Shown here piece after piece: positions 38,455 through 47,270 of a DNA stretch of 64,000 nucleotides (position 1 is the first letter of the stretch; every line of letters begins with the position of its first letter). This DNA comes from Verrucomicrobiia bacterium (GTDB lineage: Bacteria; Verrucomicrobiota; Verrucomicrobiia; JABWAM01), in the NCBI GenBank assembly GCA_020849895.1, contig JADZFN010000036.1, positions 46,532 to 110,531 on the forward strand, read 5' to 3'. The notes beneath the pieces are model-generated. The model was not told the origin of the DNA and did not search any database. It saw nothing but the letters and a program-made list of their open reading frames with translations. The translations under genes were made by a program, and so were the position numbers.

Positions 38455-41241
38455 CTACGTGCGGGCGGAAATTTTCGGCGAAGGCGAACTTCCGGTCGTT
38501 TCCTCAAGGCACGGAAGAAAGACCGTGAAGGTCGAGCCCTCCCCGGGCTCGCTCCGGACGCGGATGAGGCCGCCGCTTTGCTGGACGATGTCGAAGACCG
38601 AGCACAGGCCCAGGCCCGTGCCCTTGCCCGGCTCCTTGGTCGTGAAGAACGGTTTGAACAGATGCGCCATGACCTCCTCGGTCATCCCCGAGCCGGTATC
38701 CTGGAGGCTCAAGGCGGCATAGGCTCCAGGCTTCCGTTCCGCGAATCCAACGAGGTCTGTTTCGGTCAGTTCGGCGTGGAAGGTCGTGACGGTCAGCGTG
38801 CCACCCTTGGGCATCGCGTCGCGGGCGTTGATCGCGAGGTTCATGATCACCTGCTCGATCTGTCCAGGATCCGCGTTCACCGAACCTAATCCGGGGTCCA
38901 GACGAAAGACCAGTTGCAGCTCTTGGCCGAGGATCTGTCTCATGAGCGCTTCCATCTCGCCGAGGAGGAGATTGAGATTCAGCGTCCGAGGGCGGATTTC
39001 CATCCTCCGGCTGAAGACCAGAAGCCGCTGCGTCAAAATCGTCGCGCGACGGCCGGCATTGAGAATCTCCTCAAGGTTCTTGCGGACGGGATGCCCCGGC
39101 GGCAGCGCGTTCAGGCCGAGGTCGCTGAACCCCTTGATGATCATGAGCAGATTGTTGAAGTCGTGCGCGACGTTGGAGGCGAGCCGGCCGACCACCTCCA
39201 TCTTCTGTGCCTGAAGGAGCTCCGCCTCGATTTCCTTGAGCCGCGTGATGTCCAGTTCGATCCCATCCCAGAGCAGGTGTCCCTCCGTCGTGCGACGTGG
39301 GGCGGCGGCGAAGAGCCGCCACCGAACCGCTCCCGACGGCAGACGAAGGCGCACTTCCACACGAAAAGGCGTCATCTTGGCCAAGGCTTCGGTCTCGGCC
39401 TTTGCGATCTTTGGCTGATCCTCCTCAAGAACTTGGCTGAAGAGCCGTTGGGCGTCCTTGAGGGCCGTTCCGGCATCAATCTCGTGCATCTTTTCCACAC
39501 CGGCGCTGACATAGACAAACCGAAGCCCGCCTCCCGCAGGTTTCTCCTCCAGTTGGTAGATCATGCCGTCGGGCAGGTTGTCGCCGAGATGGCGCAGGCG
39601 TTTTTCGTTTTCAACCAACATGGATTCCGCCTGTTGATGGGCGGCCCGGGCTCGAATCGTACGAATGCCGAAGGACAAATCCTTGGCAAGTTCCTCGAGC
39701 AGCAGGATTTCGTCCGGCGGCCAGATGTTCGACTCTCCGGCGTAGATGACCAGCGCGCCGAAGGCGCGTCCGCCTTCGTCCTTGAGCGGCAGAGCGACGC
39801 TGGAACGAAACCCGCGCTTCAAGGCTTCTTCAATCCAAGGGGCGCCTCGCGCTTCGTGTTCGAGATTCTGAATATGCGTCGTGGTGCCGGTACGGATCGA
39901 AGACCCGGCGGGACGGCGGCCGCGTTCGACATCGCTCCACGTGGCGTTTGCGACCTTCAGATACCCTTGTTCGTCGCCGGCCCATGCGATCGGACGCACG
40001 GTCTTTTCTTCATTTTGCTCCGCATAGCCGACCCATGCCATGCGGTAGCCGGCTTCTCGGCAAATGACCCGGCAGATGCCGTGAAGAAGCTTCGACTCGT
40101 CCCGGGCGCGAACCAGGAGGTCGTTGCACACGAGAAGCGCGCGCAGCGTGCGGTTCATTCGACGGATCGCTTCTTCCGCCTGTCGGCGCGTCGCCAACTC
40201 GCGCTGGACGAGAGACCACCTCTCTTGACGTCGCAACAAACTCGCCCCCAAAGCGAAGGACGTCAGCGTCAGACCGCCCATAAGGGCGACAAGTCCGAAC
40301 TCTCTTTGGACCGTGGCGTCAACCTCCTTACGATCCATCTTGGCGATCAAGGTCCATGGGGTTTTCGGGATCTGGCGAGCGGTTGCCAGGACCGGAACAT
40401 CGCGATAGTCCACTCCCGCGAGAAGTCCCGTTTCGCCTTGGAGCGCCTTCGCCTCAAGCAACTGCGAATTCCCGGTTGCAGGCAGACGGAACATCCGTTC
40501 GGCCCCTCTGCGAGGATGCGCCCTATTCAGAAAGACGATCTGGCGGCCTTCTCGTTGAATGAAGAGCGTTTCCGCTGTCCGGCTGGGAGTCGGCCAGCTC
40601 ATCAGAAGCGGTTCAAGAAAATCGTCCGGATCCAGGTGCAGCAGCAACACCGCCTGGGCCGGGCGATCGTGCCGCGCGTCCTCCTCGCTCCGGATCCTTC
40701 GGAGAAAACCGAAGAAGATTGAGTTGGTGGCCGAATCGCTATGGAAGTCTTGTGGAACGACGAACCGGGTCCGAAGCACGAGGGGAACCTGTTGTGCGGC
40801 CTTCGAGCAGAGGTGTGAATTCTGAGAAGGCGCGACGAGCATGGGATTGCCTCGCGCATCGAGAATGGCAACCGTGCGGTATCCGTAGGAAGCGCGCAAT
40901 TTTTCCAACCACTTGAGCGCCTCGGCACGCAGGGCGGGTGCGGCCGGATTCGCCACAAAGGCTTGGATGGAAGGAGTTTTGGACGCCAAATCCGCGTCTC
41001 GGCGTCGTTCTTTCAACCAGGATGCGAGGTGTTCGACCTTCGATTCCGCAACACTGTCCAATATTTCCTGCGTGACGCGGAACGCTTCGGTTCGACGGTG
41101 TTTCAAATAGATCCAACCCGCGGCGACGGTGGTGATCGCCGGAAGCACGATGAACAGAAGCACGTGCCATCCCTCGAGACGCGGCGCCAGGCGGTGAAGG
41201 ATGCTCTTTCCCCGGGCTTCGGTTTGCTCGTTCGTCGGCAT
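38455..41241 (-). CDS. Membrane sensor histidine kinase with Cache-like, GAF and PAS domains
   Basis: A 928-residue kinase. Two membrane helices (about 25-47 and 325-345) bracket a periplasmic region of some 275 residues like a double-Cache sensor. A GAF domain follows (about 370-535, GICRVICREAGYRMAWVGYA), then a PAS domain (550-665, ending LLWDGIELDITRLKEIE). The H-box is VGRLASNVAHDFNNLLMII with the phospho-accepting His; the ATPase has NLAINARDAMPKGG (N), DTGSGM (G1), FKPFFTTKEPGKGTGLGL (F/G2). No receiver domain is attached, so the response regulator at 36004 is the natural partner. The 235 bases upstream hold only AT-rich promoter-like sequence. Confidence 0.9.
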   Translation of the reverse strand: MPTNEQTEARGKSILHRLAPRLEGWHVLLFIVLPAITTVAAGWIYLKHRRTEAFRVTQEILDSVAESKVEHLASWLKERRRDADLASKTPSIQAFVANPAAPALRAEALKWLEKLRASYGYRTVAILDARGNPMLVAPSQNSHLCSKAAQQVPLVLRTRFVVPQDFHSDSATNSIFFGFLRRIRSEEDARHDRPAQAVLLLHLDPDDFLEPLLMSWPTPSRTAETLFIQREGRQIVFLNRAHPRRGAERMFRLPATGNSQLLEAKALQGETGLLAGVDYRDVPVLATARQIPKTPWTLIAKMDRKEVDATVQREFGLVALMGGLTLTSFALGASLLRRQERWSLVQRELATRRQAEEAIRRMNRTLRALLVCNDLLVRARDESKLLHGICRVICREAGYRMAWVGYAEQNEEKTVRPIAWAGDEQGYLKVANATWSDVERGRRPAGSSIRTGTTTHIQNLEHEARGAPWIEEALKRGFRSSVALPLKDEGGRAFGALVIYAGESNIWPPDEILLLEELAKDLSFGIRTIRARAAHQQAESMLVENEKRLRHLGDNLPDGMIYQLEEKPAGGGLRFVYVSAGVEKMHEIDAGTALKDAQRLFSQVLEEDQPKIAKAETEALAKMTPFRVEVRLRLPSGAVRWRLFAAAPRRTTEGHLLWDGIELDITRLKEIEAELLQAQKMEVVGRLASNVAHDFNNLLMIIKGFSDLGLNALPPGHPVRKNLEEILNAGRRATILTQRLLVFSRRMEIRPRTLNLNLLLGEMEALMRQILGQELQLVFRLDPGLGSVNADPGQIEQVIMNLAINARDAMPKGGTLTVTTFHAELTETDLVGFAERKPGAYAALSLQDTGSGMTEEVMAHLFKPFFTTKEPGKGTGLGLCSVFDIVQQSGGLIRVRSEPGEGSTFTVFLPCLEETTGSSPSPKISART

Positions 41242-41476
41242 CGTTCACCCTTTCATTCCTTCATCGGAAAGTTCCCGGACGGTCTCTTGCCAAAGCTTCC
41301 CAAGAGGGCTAGGGCGGTCCCTTTCGGATTTCAGGAGATCTCATGGCCCCAATTTCCGACTTTTTTTAAAAATTACAAAAAAAAATACGGGAGATGTCTT
41401 TCCCCCGAGGACATGGGCCTTTCCTCGAACGGGAATTGGCGGCGAAGAACGACGCCCTGCTCCGGTTGGCACGCGA

Positions 41477-42487
41477 TCATTCGCCGATGGCGAACATCGC
41501 TTTGCCGGAGCGGCCGCTGGAGAGGGCGGCTTCCACGGCAGCACGCGCTTCGGCGAGCGGAAAATGTCGTGCAACAGGGATTTTCAGCCTGCCGGCACGC
41601 ATCCACGCCGCGAGCTCTTCGAGCATTGCGTCCGCTCGCTCCTGCGGCGCTTCCCGGAACCAGCGCGACACCCAAAACCCCCGGTAGCGCAGATCCTTGA
41701 AGATCATCGGCCCAGCGCCGACCGTAAACGGCTGGCGGCTCATCCCCCCGTAGGTGACGAGCGTCCCGCCGTCGGACAGCGCGCGAGAGAGATGGATCGC
41801 ACTCTCGCCGCCGACGGCGTTCAACGCGAGGCGGATCGGCCGCCCGCCCGCGATCTCCTTCGCGCGTCGGGCGAAGGCTGCCCCCTCGGCCAGCACCGCG
41901 TCCGCGCCGATCGCTTCGAGTTCCGTTTCGAGCCCGGGACGCCGCACGAGGTTGAGCGTCCGCACCCCTCGATGGCGCGCGATTTGGATCACGCAGCGGC
42001 CCACGGTGGAGTTCGCGGCGTTCTGCGCAATCCAATCGCCGGGTTCGAGGCGCACGAAATCCTCGAGCATCCGCCACGCAGTGGAGGGGTTCACCGTCAG
42101 TCCGGCCGCCTGATCGAGGGTGAGGCCCTCCGGCAGCGGGCGAACCTCTGCCGCGGCGGCGCAAAAAAACTCCCGCCAGACGCCTGCACCCGGCGGAGGG
42201 CGTACGATCTGTCCGACGCGTGCGGCCTCGACGCCCGGTCCCACCTCGACGATCACGCCGACGCCTTCGCCTCCGCCGACTGCCGGAGGTGGGCGCGGAA
42301 TCCCGTAGGTCCCTTCGATCGTGTTGAGGTCGGCGGGATGAATCATGGCGCGCCGCATCGCGACGAGGACCTGATCCGGCTCCAGAGGCGGCACCGGTTG
42401 GCGCTCGATCTCGATCGCCTCCAAAGGCGGTCCGTAGCGGCGGTAGACAACCGCCAACGAGGAACGGGGGCCTTCCGGGAGAGGCAT
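41477..42487 (-). CDS. Zinc-free medium-chain reductase of the MECR/ETR (enoyl thioester reductase) type
   Basis: A 336-residue NADPH-dependent MDR-superfamily enzyme. The N-terminal half has MIHPADLNTIEGTYGIPRPP and AVGGGEGVGVIVEVGPGVEA, and the cofactor domain starts IAQNAANSTVGRCVIQIARH, wording close to mitochondrial-type trans-2-enoyl-thioester reductases. Cys ligands for zinc are absent, as expected. LALNAVGGESAIHLSRAL and LVTYGGMSRQPF support the family. The role may be the last step of fatty-acid elongation or detoxification of enones or quinones; context does not decide. Divergent from the HAD gene with 62 bases between. Confidence 0.83.
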   Translation of the reverse strand: MPLPEGPRSSLAVVYRRYGPPLEAIEIERQPVPPLEPDQVLVAMRRAMIHPADLNTIEGTYGIPRPPPAVGGGEGVGVIVEVGPGVEAARVGQIVRPPPGAGVWREFFCAAAAEVRPLPEGLTLDQAAGLTVNPSTAWRMLEDFVRLEPGDWIAQNAANSTVGRCVIQIARHRGVRTLNLVRRPGLETELEAIGADAVLAEGAAFARRAKEIAGGRPIRLALNAVGGESAIHLSRALSDGGTLVTYGGMSRQPFTVGAGPMIFKDLRYRGFWVSRWFREAPQERADAMLEELAAWMRAGRLKIPVARHFPLAEARAAVEAALSSGRSGKAMFAIGE

Positions 42488-42549
42488 GGTCGGGATTGTG
42501 CGCGCGAGGAGGAGAGACTACAATCCCTGCCCGTCCTGCCGCCCCGTCC

Positions 42550-43341
42550 ATGATCCGCCTCATTTCCACCGATTTCGACGGAACCATTTACGAAGGATCC
42601 GCGGAACACCCCGTGGATCCGGGCCTGTTGGCGCATCTCGCCGAGGCGAAGGCCCGCGGCGCGGCATGGGTCATCAACACCGGACGGCTCTGTCCCGATC
42701 TGTTGCTGATCCTCGCCTCGCTCAAGATCGAGCTTCGGCCCGATTTTATTGTTTCCGTCGAGCGGAATATCCACCGCCGCGTGAAGGGAGGCTACGAAGA
42801 GCACGCCTCCTGGAACCGCGCCTGCCGAGAGGACCACCGCGCCCTGTTCGAAGCCGCCCAGCCCGGCGTGGAACGCGTCCGCCGACGGATCACGATGGAG
42901 CTCGGCGCCGAGTTCTACCACGACGAATGGTCGCCCCTCTCGATCATCGCGAAATCCGCCGAGGATGCCGACCGGATCCACGATTGGACTCTGGAGGAAT
43001 GCGAGCGCGTGCCGAATCTACGCATCGTCCGCAACGCCCGGTATTTCCGCTTCGGTCACGCCGGTTACAGCAAGGGAACCGCTCTCGGTGAAATTGCCCG
43101 TCTGCTCGGGTTGCCGCCCGCCGCAGTGTTCGCCGCGGGGGATCACTTCAACGATCTTTCCATGCTTGACGGCGCCCACGCGCGGCACGTTGCCGCGCCG
43201 GCGAACGCCATTGACGAAGTCAAGGAGGCCGTCCGCCGCGCGGGCGGCCACGTTTCCCGACGCCGCTGCGGCCGGGGGGTGCTCGACGCCCTCCGCCGCC
43301 TGAACGGCGCCGCGCCCCTCCAACCCGGGAGAAAACCATGA
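42550..43341 (+). CDS. HAD-IIB (Cof-type) phosphatase
   Basis: A 263-residue hydrolase of the HAD-IIB group. Motif I is LISTDFDGTIYEG, motif II VINTGRLCPD, the cap domain spans about 85-185, then GYSKGTALGEIARLLGL (motif III Lys) and VFAAGDHFNDLSMLDGA (motif IV). The start at 42550 is family-like; an upstream frame to 42496 has no support. It overlaps deoC by four bases (ATGA), so the two are translationally coupled. Given deoC, the substrate may be a deoxyribose or other sugar phosphate (inference). The C-terminal 35 residues are Arg-rich and variable. Confidence 0.87.
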   Translation: MIRLISTDFDGTIYEGSAEHPVDPGLLAHLAEAKARGAAWVINTGRLCPDLLLILASLKIELRPDFIVSVERNIHRRVKGGYEEHASWNRACREDHRALFEAAQPGVERVRRRITMELGAEFYHDEWSPLSIIAKSAEDADRIHDWTLEECERVPNLRIVRNARYFRFGHAGYSKGTALGEIARLLGLPPAAVFAAGDHFNDLSMLDGAHARHVAAPANAIDEVKEAVRRAGGHVSRRRCGRGVLDALRRLNGAAPLQPGRKP

Positions 43342-44009
43342 AACGCTCGGAAGTCGCCCAGATGATGGACCTGTCCGTGCTCCGCGCCGATTCCACCCGC
43401 GCCGACGTGCTCGCCGGGTGCCGCCTCGGCATCGAACACCAGGTGAAGTCCGTGATCGTTCTGCCTTGTTGGCTCGACGACGTCGTCGAGGCCCTCCGCG
43501 GCGCCAAAGTCCTGCCCTCGGTCGTCCTCGATTTTCCCTTCGGCGGAGAGACCCCCGCCATCAAGGCCGCCGGCGCGAAGGAAGCCGCCAAACGCGGCGC
43601 CCTCGAGCTGGACATGGTCCTGTCCATCGGAAAGCTTCGTGACGGACGGAAGGACTTCGTCCGCGACGACATCAAAGGAGTCGTCAAGGCCGCGAAAGCG
43701 GTCAATCCGAAGGCGCTCGTCAAGGTGATCCTCGAGACCGGCTATCTCGACGACGACCAGAAGAAACTGGCCTGCGAACTCTCGGAGGAGGCGGGCGCCG
43801 ATTTCGTGAAGACTTCCACGGGATTTGGGCCGCGCGGCGCGACGCTCGAGGACATTCGCCTCATGCGCGCCTCCGTCTCGAAGCGCGTCGGGGTGAAGGC
43901 CTCCGGAGGCATCCGTGATTGGGCCACCGCCGCCGCCATGATCGCCGCGGGAGCGACGCGCCTCGGCTGTTCGAATCCCGCCGCAATCCTCGACGGCATG
44001 CCGAAGTGA
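43338..44009 (+). CDS. deoC: Deoxyribose-phosphate aldolase
   Basis: Schiff-base aldolase splitting deoxyribose-5-phosphate into acetaldehyde and glyceraldehyde-3-phosphate. Key blocks: VLPCWLDDVVEAL, VVLDFPFGGETP, GALELDMVLSIGKL, VKVILETGYLDD, DFVKTSTGFGPRGATL (Schiff-base Lys), VGVKASGGIRDWATA (second catalytic Lys), and GATRLGCSNPAAIL. Length 223 is normal. Its ATG overlaps the stop of the HAD gene. No nucleoside phosphorylase gene is adjacent. The next gene is convergent, 43 bases away. Confidence 0.94.
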   Translation: MKRSEVAQMMDLSVLRADSTRADVLAGCRLGIEHQVKSVIVLPCWLDDVVEALRGAKVLPSVVLDFPFGGETPAIKAAGAKEAAKRGALELDMVLSIGKLRDGRKDFVRDDIKGVVKAAKAVNPKALVKVILETGYLDDDQKKLACELSEEAGADFVKTSTGFGPRGATLEDIRLMRASVSKRVGVKASGGIRDWATAAAMIAAGATRLGCSNPAAILDGMPK

Positions 44010-44052
44010 TCCGGGATCTGGGCGCGGCGGTTCCGGGCGTCGCAGGCCTTTC

Positions 44053-45141
44053 TCAACGGCCGCGCGGACGGAGGAGGTGCGCTTCGATTTCGGAACGGAA
44101 ACGGGAGCGGCTGAATTGCTCCGCTTGGACGCGCAGGGCGCGGACGTCCCATTCCCGGCGATCCGCCTGTTCGAGCGCGGCGAGGAGGGCCTCGACCGTC
44201 GGTTCGCTGAAGAAGACGCCGGTCCTGCCTTCGTCCACTGTCTCCCGCGCGCCGCCGACGCCATACGCCACCACGGGACAACCGCAGGCCTGCGCCTCCA
44301 GCGGGACGATCCCGAAATCTTCTTCGCCAGGAAAAACAAGGCCGCGCGCCTTTCCATAGAGGCCGCGCACCTCCGCATCCGGCAGCCATCCGAGGAACTC
44401 CACATTGGAAGGCGCGACCTTGCGCAGCGGCTCGAGCATCGTTCCTTTCCCCACCACCACGAGGCGGCGCCGCCACCGTCGGAACGCCTCGAGGGCGAGG
44501 TCGGCCCGCTTGTACGGTTCGAGCGCGCCCGCCATCAGCCAGAAATCTTCGCGGGTGTCGCGGGAAGGCGGCCGATAGAATTCCGTGTCGACCGGGGGAT
44601 AGATCACGGTCGCTTCGCGCCGGTAAAAACGGCGGATCCGGTCGGCAACGTGCTTCGAGATGCCGATCCACTCGTCCACCCGGCGGTTCGCGCGCAGGTC
44701 CCAGGCGCGCAACGGGGCGCGCGCCGCGCGAAGCGCGAGCTGTTTCCAGTCGCCCGCATAGTAATGGTCGGTCTGACACCAGATGTAGCGCATCGGGGTG
44801 AAGCAGTAGCACACCCGCCGTTTCGCCCGAGGGAACTTCACTCCTTTGGCGACCGCATGGCAGGAGCTCAGGACGAGATCGTATTCCTCGCCGCCCGTGT
44901 TCCACGTCTCGACGATCGCCGGCAGGAGCGGGAGATAGTAACGGTAATGCGTCGCGGCGCCCGGCAGCCGCTGGAGCGCCGAGACGCGAAGGTCCATCCG
45001 CTCGATCGTGGGCGACACGCGGCCTTTCACGTGGAGCAGGGTGAAGAGGTGCGCGTCAGGGAACATTTCGCAGAACACCTCGAGGCACTTTTCCCCTCCG
45101 CGCATGCCCGTCAGCCAATCGTGAACGAGGGCGACTTTCAT
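44053..45141 (-). CDS. Glycosyltransferase family 4 (WbaZ-like)
   Basis: Retaining GT-B glycosyltransferase acting in surface glycan assembly. The start at 45141 gives MKVALVHDWLTGMRGGEKCLEVF, the usual opening of WbaZ/mannosyltransferase-type proteins; the open frame extends upstream into repeat A and is not used. Other blocks: YDLVLSSCHAVAKGV, CYCFTPMRYIW, DEWIGISKHVADRIRRFY, LMAGALEPYKRADLALEAF and the donor-site FPGEEDFGIVPLEAQACGCPVVAYGVGG. Length 362. Sugar donor uncertain. A 52-bp inverted-repeat element lies between it and purH, in its promoter region. Confidence 0.9.
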   Translation of the reverse strand: MKVALVHDWLTGMRGGEKCLEVFCEMFPDAHLFTLLHVKGRVSPTIERMDLRVSALQRLPGAATHYRYYLPLLPAIVETWNTGGEEYDLVLSSCHAVAKGVKFPRAKRRVCYCFTPMRYIWCQTDHYYAGDWKQLALRAARAPLRAWDLRANRRVDEWIGISKHVADRIRRFYRREATVIYPPVDTEFYRPPSRDTREDFWLMAGALEPYKRADLALEAFRRWRRRLVVVGKGTMLEPLRKVAPSNVEFLGWLPDAEVRGLYGKARGLVFPGEEDFGIVPLEAQACGCPVVAYGVGGARETVDEGRTGVFFSEPTVEALLAALEQADRREWDVRALRVQAEQFSRSRFRSEIEAHLLRPRGR

Positions 45142-45246
45142 GGAAGGAGCGAGGGGCAAGAGGCCAGCGGCATGAGAGGGGCTCGATGCATGATGCAGCA
45201 AAACCCTTACCAAAAACGAATCTCGTGCGGTGAGCGAGCCTTTCTG

Positions 45247-45298
45247 AGAGGGTGTTTGAAAATTCGACAGAGGGCAGGCCAATTTTCAAACACCCTCT
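45247..45298 (-). mobile_element. Inverted-repeat element, copy A (52 bp, internally deleted)
   Basis: Two perfect 18-bp inverted arms, AGAGGGTGTTTGAAAATT (45247-45264) and its complement (45281-45298), enclose 16 bases. Read on the minus strand the centre is GGCCTGCCCTCTGTCG, which joins the left-inner and right-inner ends of the 277-bp copy C. It lies in the divergent promoter region between the glycosyltransferase and purH, in opposite orientation to copy B on the other side of purH. It can fold as a strong hairpin. No transposase is encoded. Confidence 0.85.
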
Positions 45299-45350
45299 GA
45301 CGGCTTGCTTCTCCGTTTCCGATTCCGGATTCTCGCCTGACAATCCTCCC

Positions 45351-46880
45351 ATGAAGACCGCCCTCATCTCCGTCTCCGACAAGACCGGCGTCCTCGATCT
45401 CGGCCGCGCAGCGGTCGCCGCCGGATTTCAAATCCTCTCCACGGGCGGCACGGCGCGCGCGTTTCGCGAAGCGGGCCTCTCCGTACGCGAGGTGAGCGAC
45501 TATACCGGTTTCTCGGAAATGATGGACGGCCGGGTGAAAACGCTTCACCCGAAGATCCATGGCGGACTGCTTCACCTGCGCGATCATCCGGAGCACGTCC
45601 GCCAGGCGAAGGAGCACGGGATCGCCCCGATTGATCTCGTCGTCGTGAATCTTTATCCCTTCGAAGCGACCGTCGCGAGGCCGGGCTGCGCCCGCGAGGA
45701 GGCCATCGAGCAGATTGACATCGGCGGGCCTGCGATGCTCCGCAGCGCCGCGAAGAACGCCCGGAGCGTCACCGTGATCGTGGACCCCGCGGACTATCCG
45801 GTGGTGATCGCCGAGCTGAAGGCGAAGGGCGACACCACGCGCGAGACGCGCCGCCGTCTCGCGCAAAAGGTGTTTGCGACCACCGCGCGCTACGACTCGG
45901 CCATCGCGGCGTATCTGGCGGAGGCGGAGGGCGGCGCCGCGCTTCCGGAGGTCTATGCCCCGCAGCTCCGCAAAATACAGGCGTTGCGCTACGGGGAAAA
46001 CCCCCACCAACAGGCTGCGCTCTACGGCGATTTCTTTCGCCACTTCGAGCAGCTTCACGGCAAGGAGCTTTCCTACAACAACCTCCTCGATCTCGCCGCC
46101 GCCGCGGAGCTCATCGGAGAGTTCGACGAGCCGGCCGTCGCCATCCTCAAGCACAACAATCCGTGCGGCGTCGGCCAGGCCGCCGCGCTCGCCGAGGCGT
46201 GGGACCTGGCGTTCGCCACCGATCGCCAGGCGCCGTTCGGCGGCGTCATCGCGGTCAACCGCCCGCTCGATCTCGGTCTTGCCGAAAAAATCGCGGAGAT
46301 CTTCAGCGAAGTCATCATCGCCCCCGCGTTCGCGCCCGACGCTCGCGCCCTTCTCGAGAAAAAGAAAACCCTCCGCCTCATGATCCAGAAGACGGCGAAG
46401 CTTCCTCCCGCCGGAAGCCTCGAGGCGCGCTCTTGTCCCGGCGGTCTGCTCGTTCAACAGGCTGACGCCGTCCCGCAACCCGAGACCGAATGGAAGATCG
46501 TCACGAAACGCGCGCCTACCGCCGACGAAATGCGCGCGCTGCGCTTCGGTTGGCGCGTCGTCAAGCGCGTGAAATCGAACGCCATCGTCTTCGCGAGATC
46601 CGATCGCACGCTCGGCGTCGGCGCGGGGCAGATGAGCCGCGTGGACGCCGCGCGCCTCGCCGTATGGAAGGCCCGCGAGGCGGGGCTTTCCCTCGACGGC
46701 TGCGCCGTCGCCTCGGACGCCTTCTTCCCTTTTCCCGACGGCCTTCTTGCGGCGGCCGACGCCGGCGCGAAAGCGGCGATCCAACCCGGCGGTTCCGTGA
46801 AAGACGCCGAGGTCATCGCCGCCGCCGACGCCCGCGACCTTGCGATGGTCTTCACCGGTCGCCGTCACTTCCGCCACTGA
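45351..46880 (+). CDS. purH: Bifunctional AICAR transformylase/IMP cyclohydrolase
   Basis: Last two steps of IMP synthesis. The N-terminal cyclohydrolase (MGS-like) domain begins [20 protein letters not shown] and contains [14 protein letters not shown] and [13 protein letters not shown]. The C-terminal formyltransferase domain has [43 protein letters not shown] (KHNNPCG catalytic block), [12 protein letters not shown] and [10 protein letters not shown] at the end. Length 509 is standard. The ATG at 45351 is chosen; a GTG inside repeat A at 45252 would add 33 non-conserved residues. The stop codon abuts copy B of the inverted-repeat element, so the gene is bracketed by two copies. Confidence 0.96.
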   Translation: MKTALISVSDKTGVLDLGRAAVAAGFQILSTGGTARAFREAGLSVREVSDYTGFSEMMDGRVKTLHPKIHGGLLHLRDHPEHVRQAKEHGIAPIDLVVVNLYPFEATVARPGCAREEAIEQIDIGGPAMLRSAAKNARSVTVIVDPADYPVVIAELKAKGDTTRETRRRLAQKVFATTARYDSAIAAYLAEAEGGAALPEVYAPQLRKIQALRYGENPHQQAALYGDFFRHFEQLHGKELSYNNLLDLAAAAELIGEFDEPAVAILKHNNPCGVGQAAALAEAWDLAFATDRQAPFGGVIAVNRPLDLGLAEKIAEIFSEVIIAPAFAPDARALLEKKKTLRLMIQKTAKLPPAGSLEARSCPGGLLVQQADAVPQPETEWKIVTKRAPTADEMRALRFGWRVVKRVKSNAIVFARSDRTLGVGAGQMSRVDAARLAVWKAREAGLSLDGCAVASDAFFPFPDGLLAAADAGAKAAIQPGGSVKDAEVIAAADARDLAMVFTGRRHFRH

Positions 46881-46937
46881 GAGGGTGTTTGAAAATTGGC
46901 CTGCCCTCTGTTGCTGGCGAATTTTCAAACACCCTCT
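46880..46937 (+). mobile_element. Inverted-repeat element, copy B (58 bp, internally deleted)
   Basis: The same 18-bp arms (46880-46897 and 46920-46937) enclose 22 bases, GGCCTGCCCTCTGTTGCTGG plus CG, identical to the left inner end of copy C. The right inner sequence of C is missing, so a different deletion produced it than copy A. The first base of the arm is the last base of the purH stop codon. It may serve as the purH transcript end hairpin. Confidence 0.85.
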
Positions 46938-46960
46938 GAGGCGGAACGGCTCGCGGGAGG

Positions 46961-47188
46961 CTAGGTTTCGAGGTCATCCGGCGTCACGCTGATCTGCGGG
47001 CGCGAGGCCAGGACGGCGGCCTGGGCGCGCACCCTCTCGCCGGACTCGTCGAAGCGATAGCCATGGCAGTTGGGACAGGCGTTCGCGTTTCGCCCGACGA
47101 TGGACTCGCACCCTTCGCAGACCTTGTAGCGGTCCGGTCGAGCCGAAATTTTCGCCGCCTTCTCGGCGCGTTCGTTGAGTTCGCTCAT
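46961..47188 (-). CDS. Small zinc-ribbon protein
   Basis: A 75-residue protein with one ribbon: YKVCEGCESIVGRNANACPNCHGYRFDESG. The four cysteines are CxxC...CxxC, followed by a charged helical tail. The start at 47188 (MSELNERAEKAAKI) is chosen because it is the first Met before the ribbon; the longer frame to 47614 runs through the PilT-like gene and is spurious. It faces away from the pilT pair with 82 bases between. Probably a DNA-, RNA- or protein-binding accessory factor; function unknown. Confidence 0.72.
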   Translation of the reverse strand: MSELNERAEKAAKISARPDRYKVCEGCESIVGRNANACPNCHGYRFDESGERVRAQAAVLASRPQISVTPDDLET

Positions 47189-47270
47189 CGCGTCATGGAG
47201 TAGAGCGCGCTTGCGCCGTCTCCAAGCCTCAAGTATGCAGGAGAGACGGCGCGACACAACCCCAAGCCTC

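Noticed and set aside
43970..43985. tRNA-like TTCGAATCC
   Set aside because: It lies inside the deoC coding frame and no acceptor or anticodon arms surround it. No tRNA was found anywhere in the window.
45252..45350. Extended purH start at a GTG inside repeat A
   Set aside because: The added 33 residues derive from the inverted-repeat element and are not part of the PurH family; the ATG at 45351 gives the normal N-terminus.
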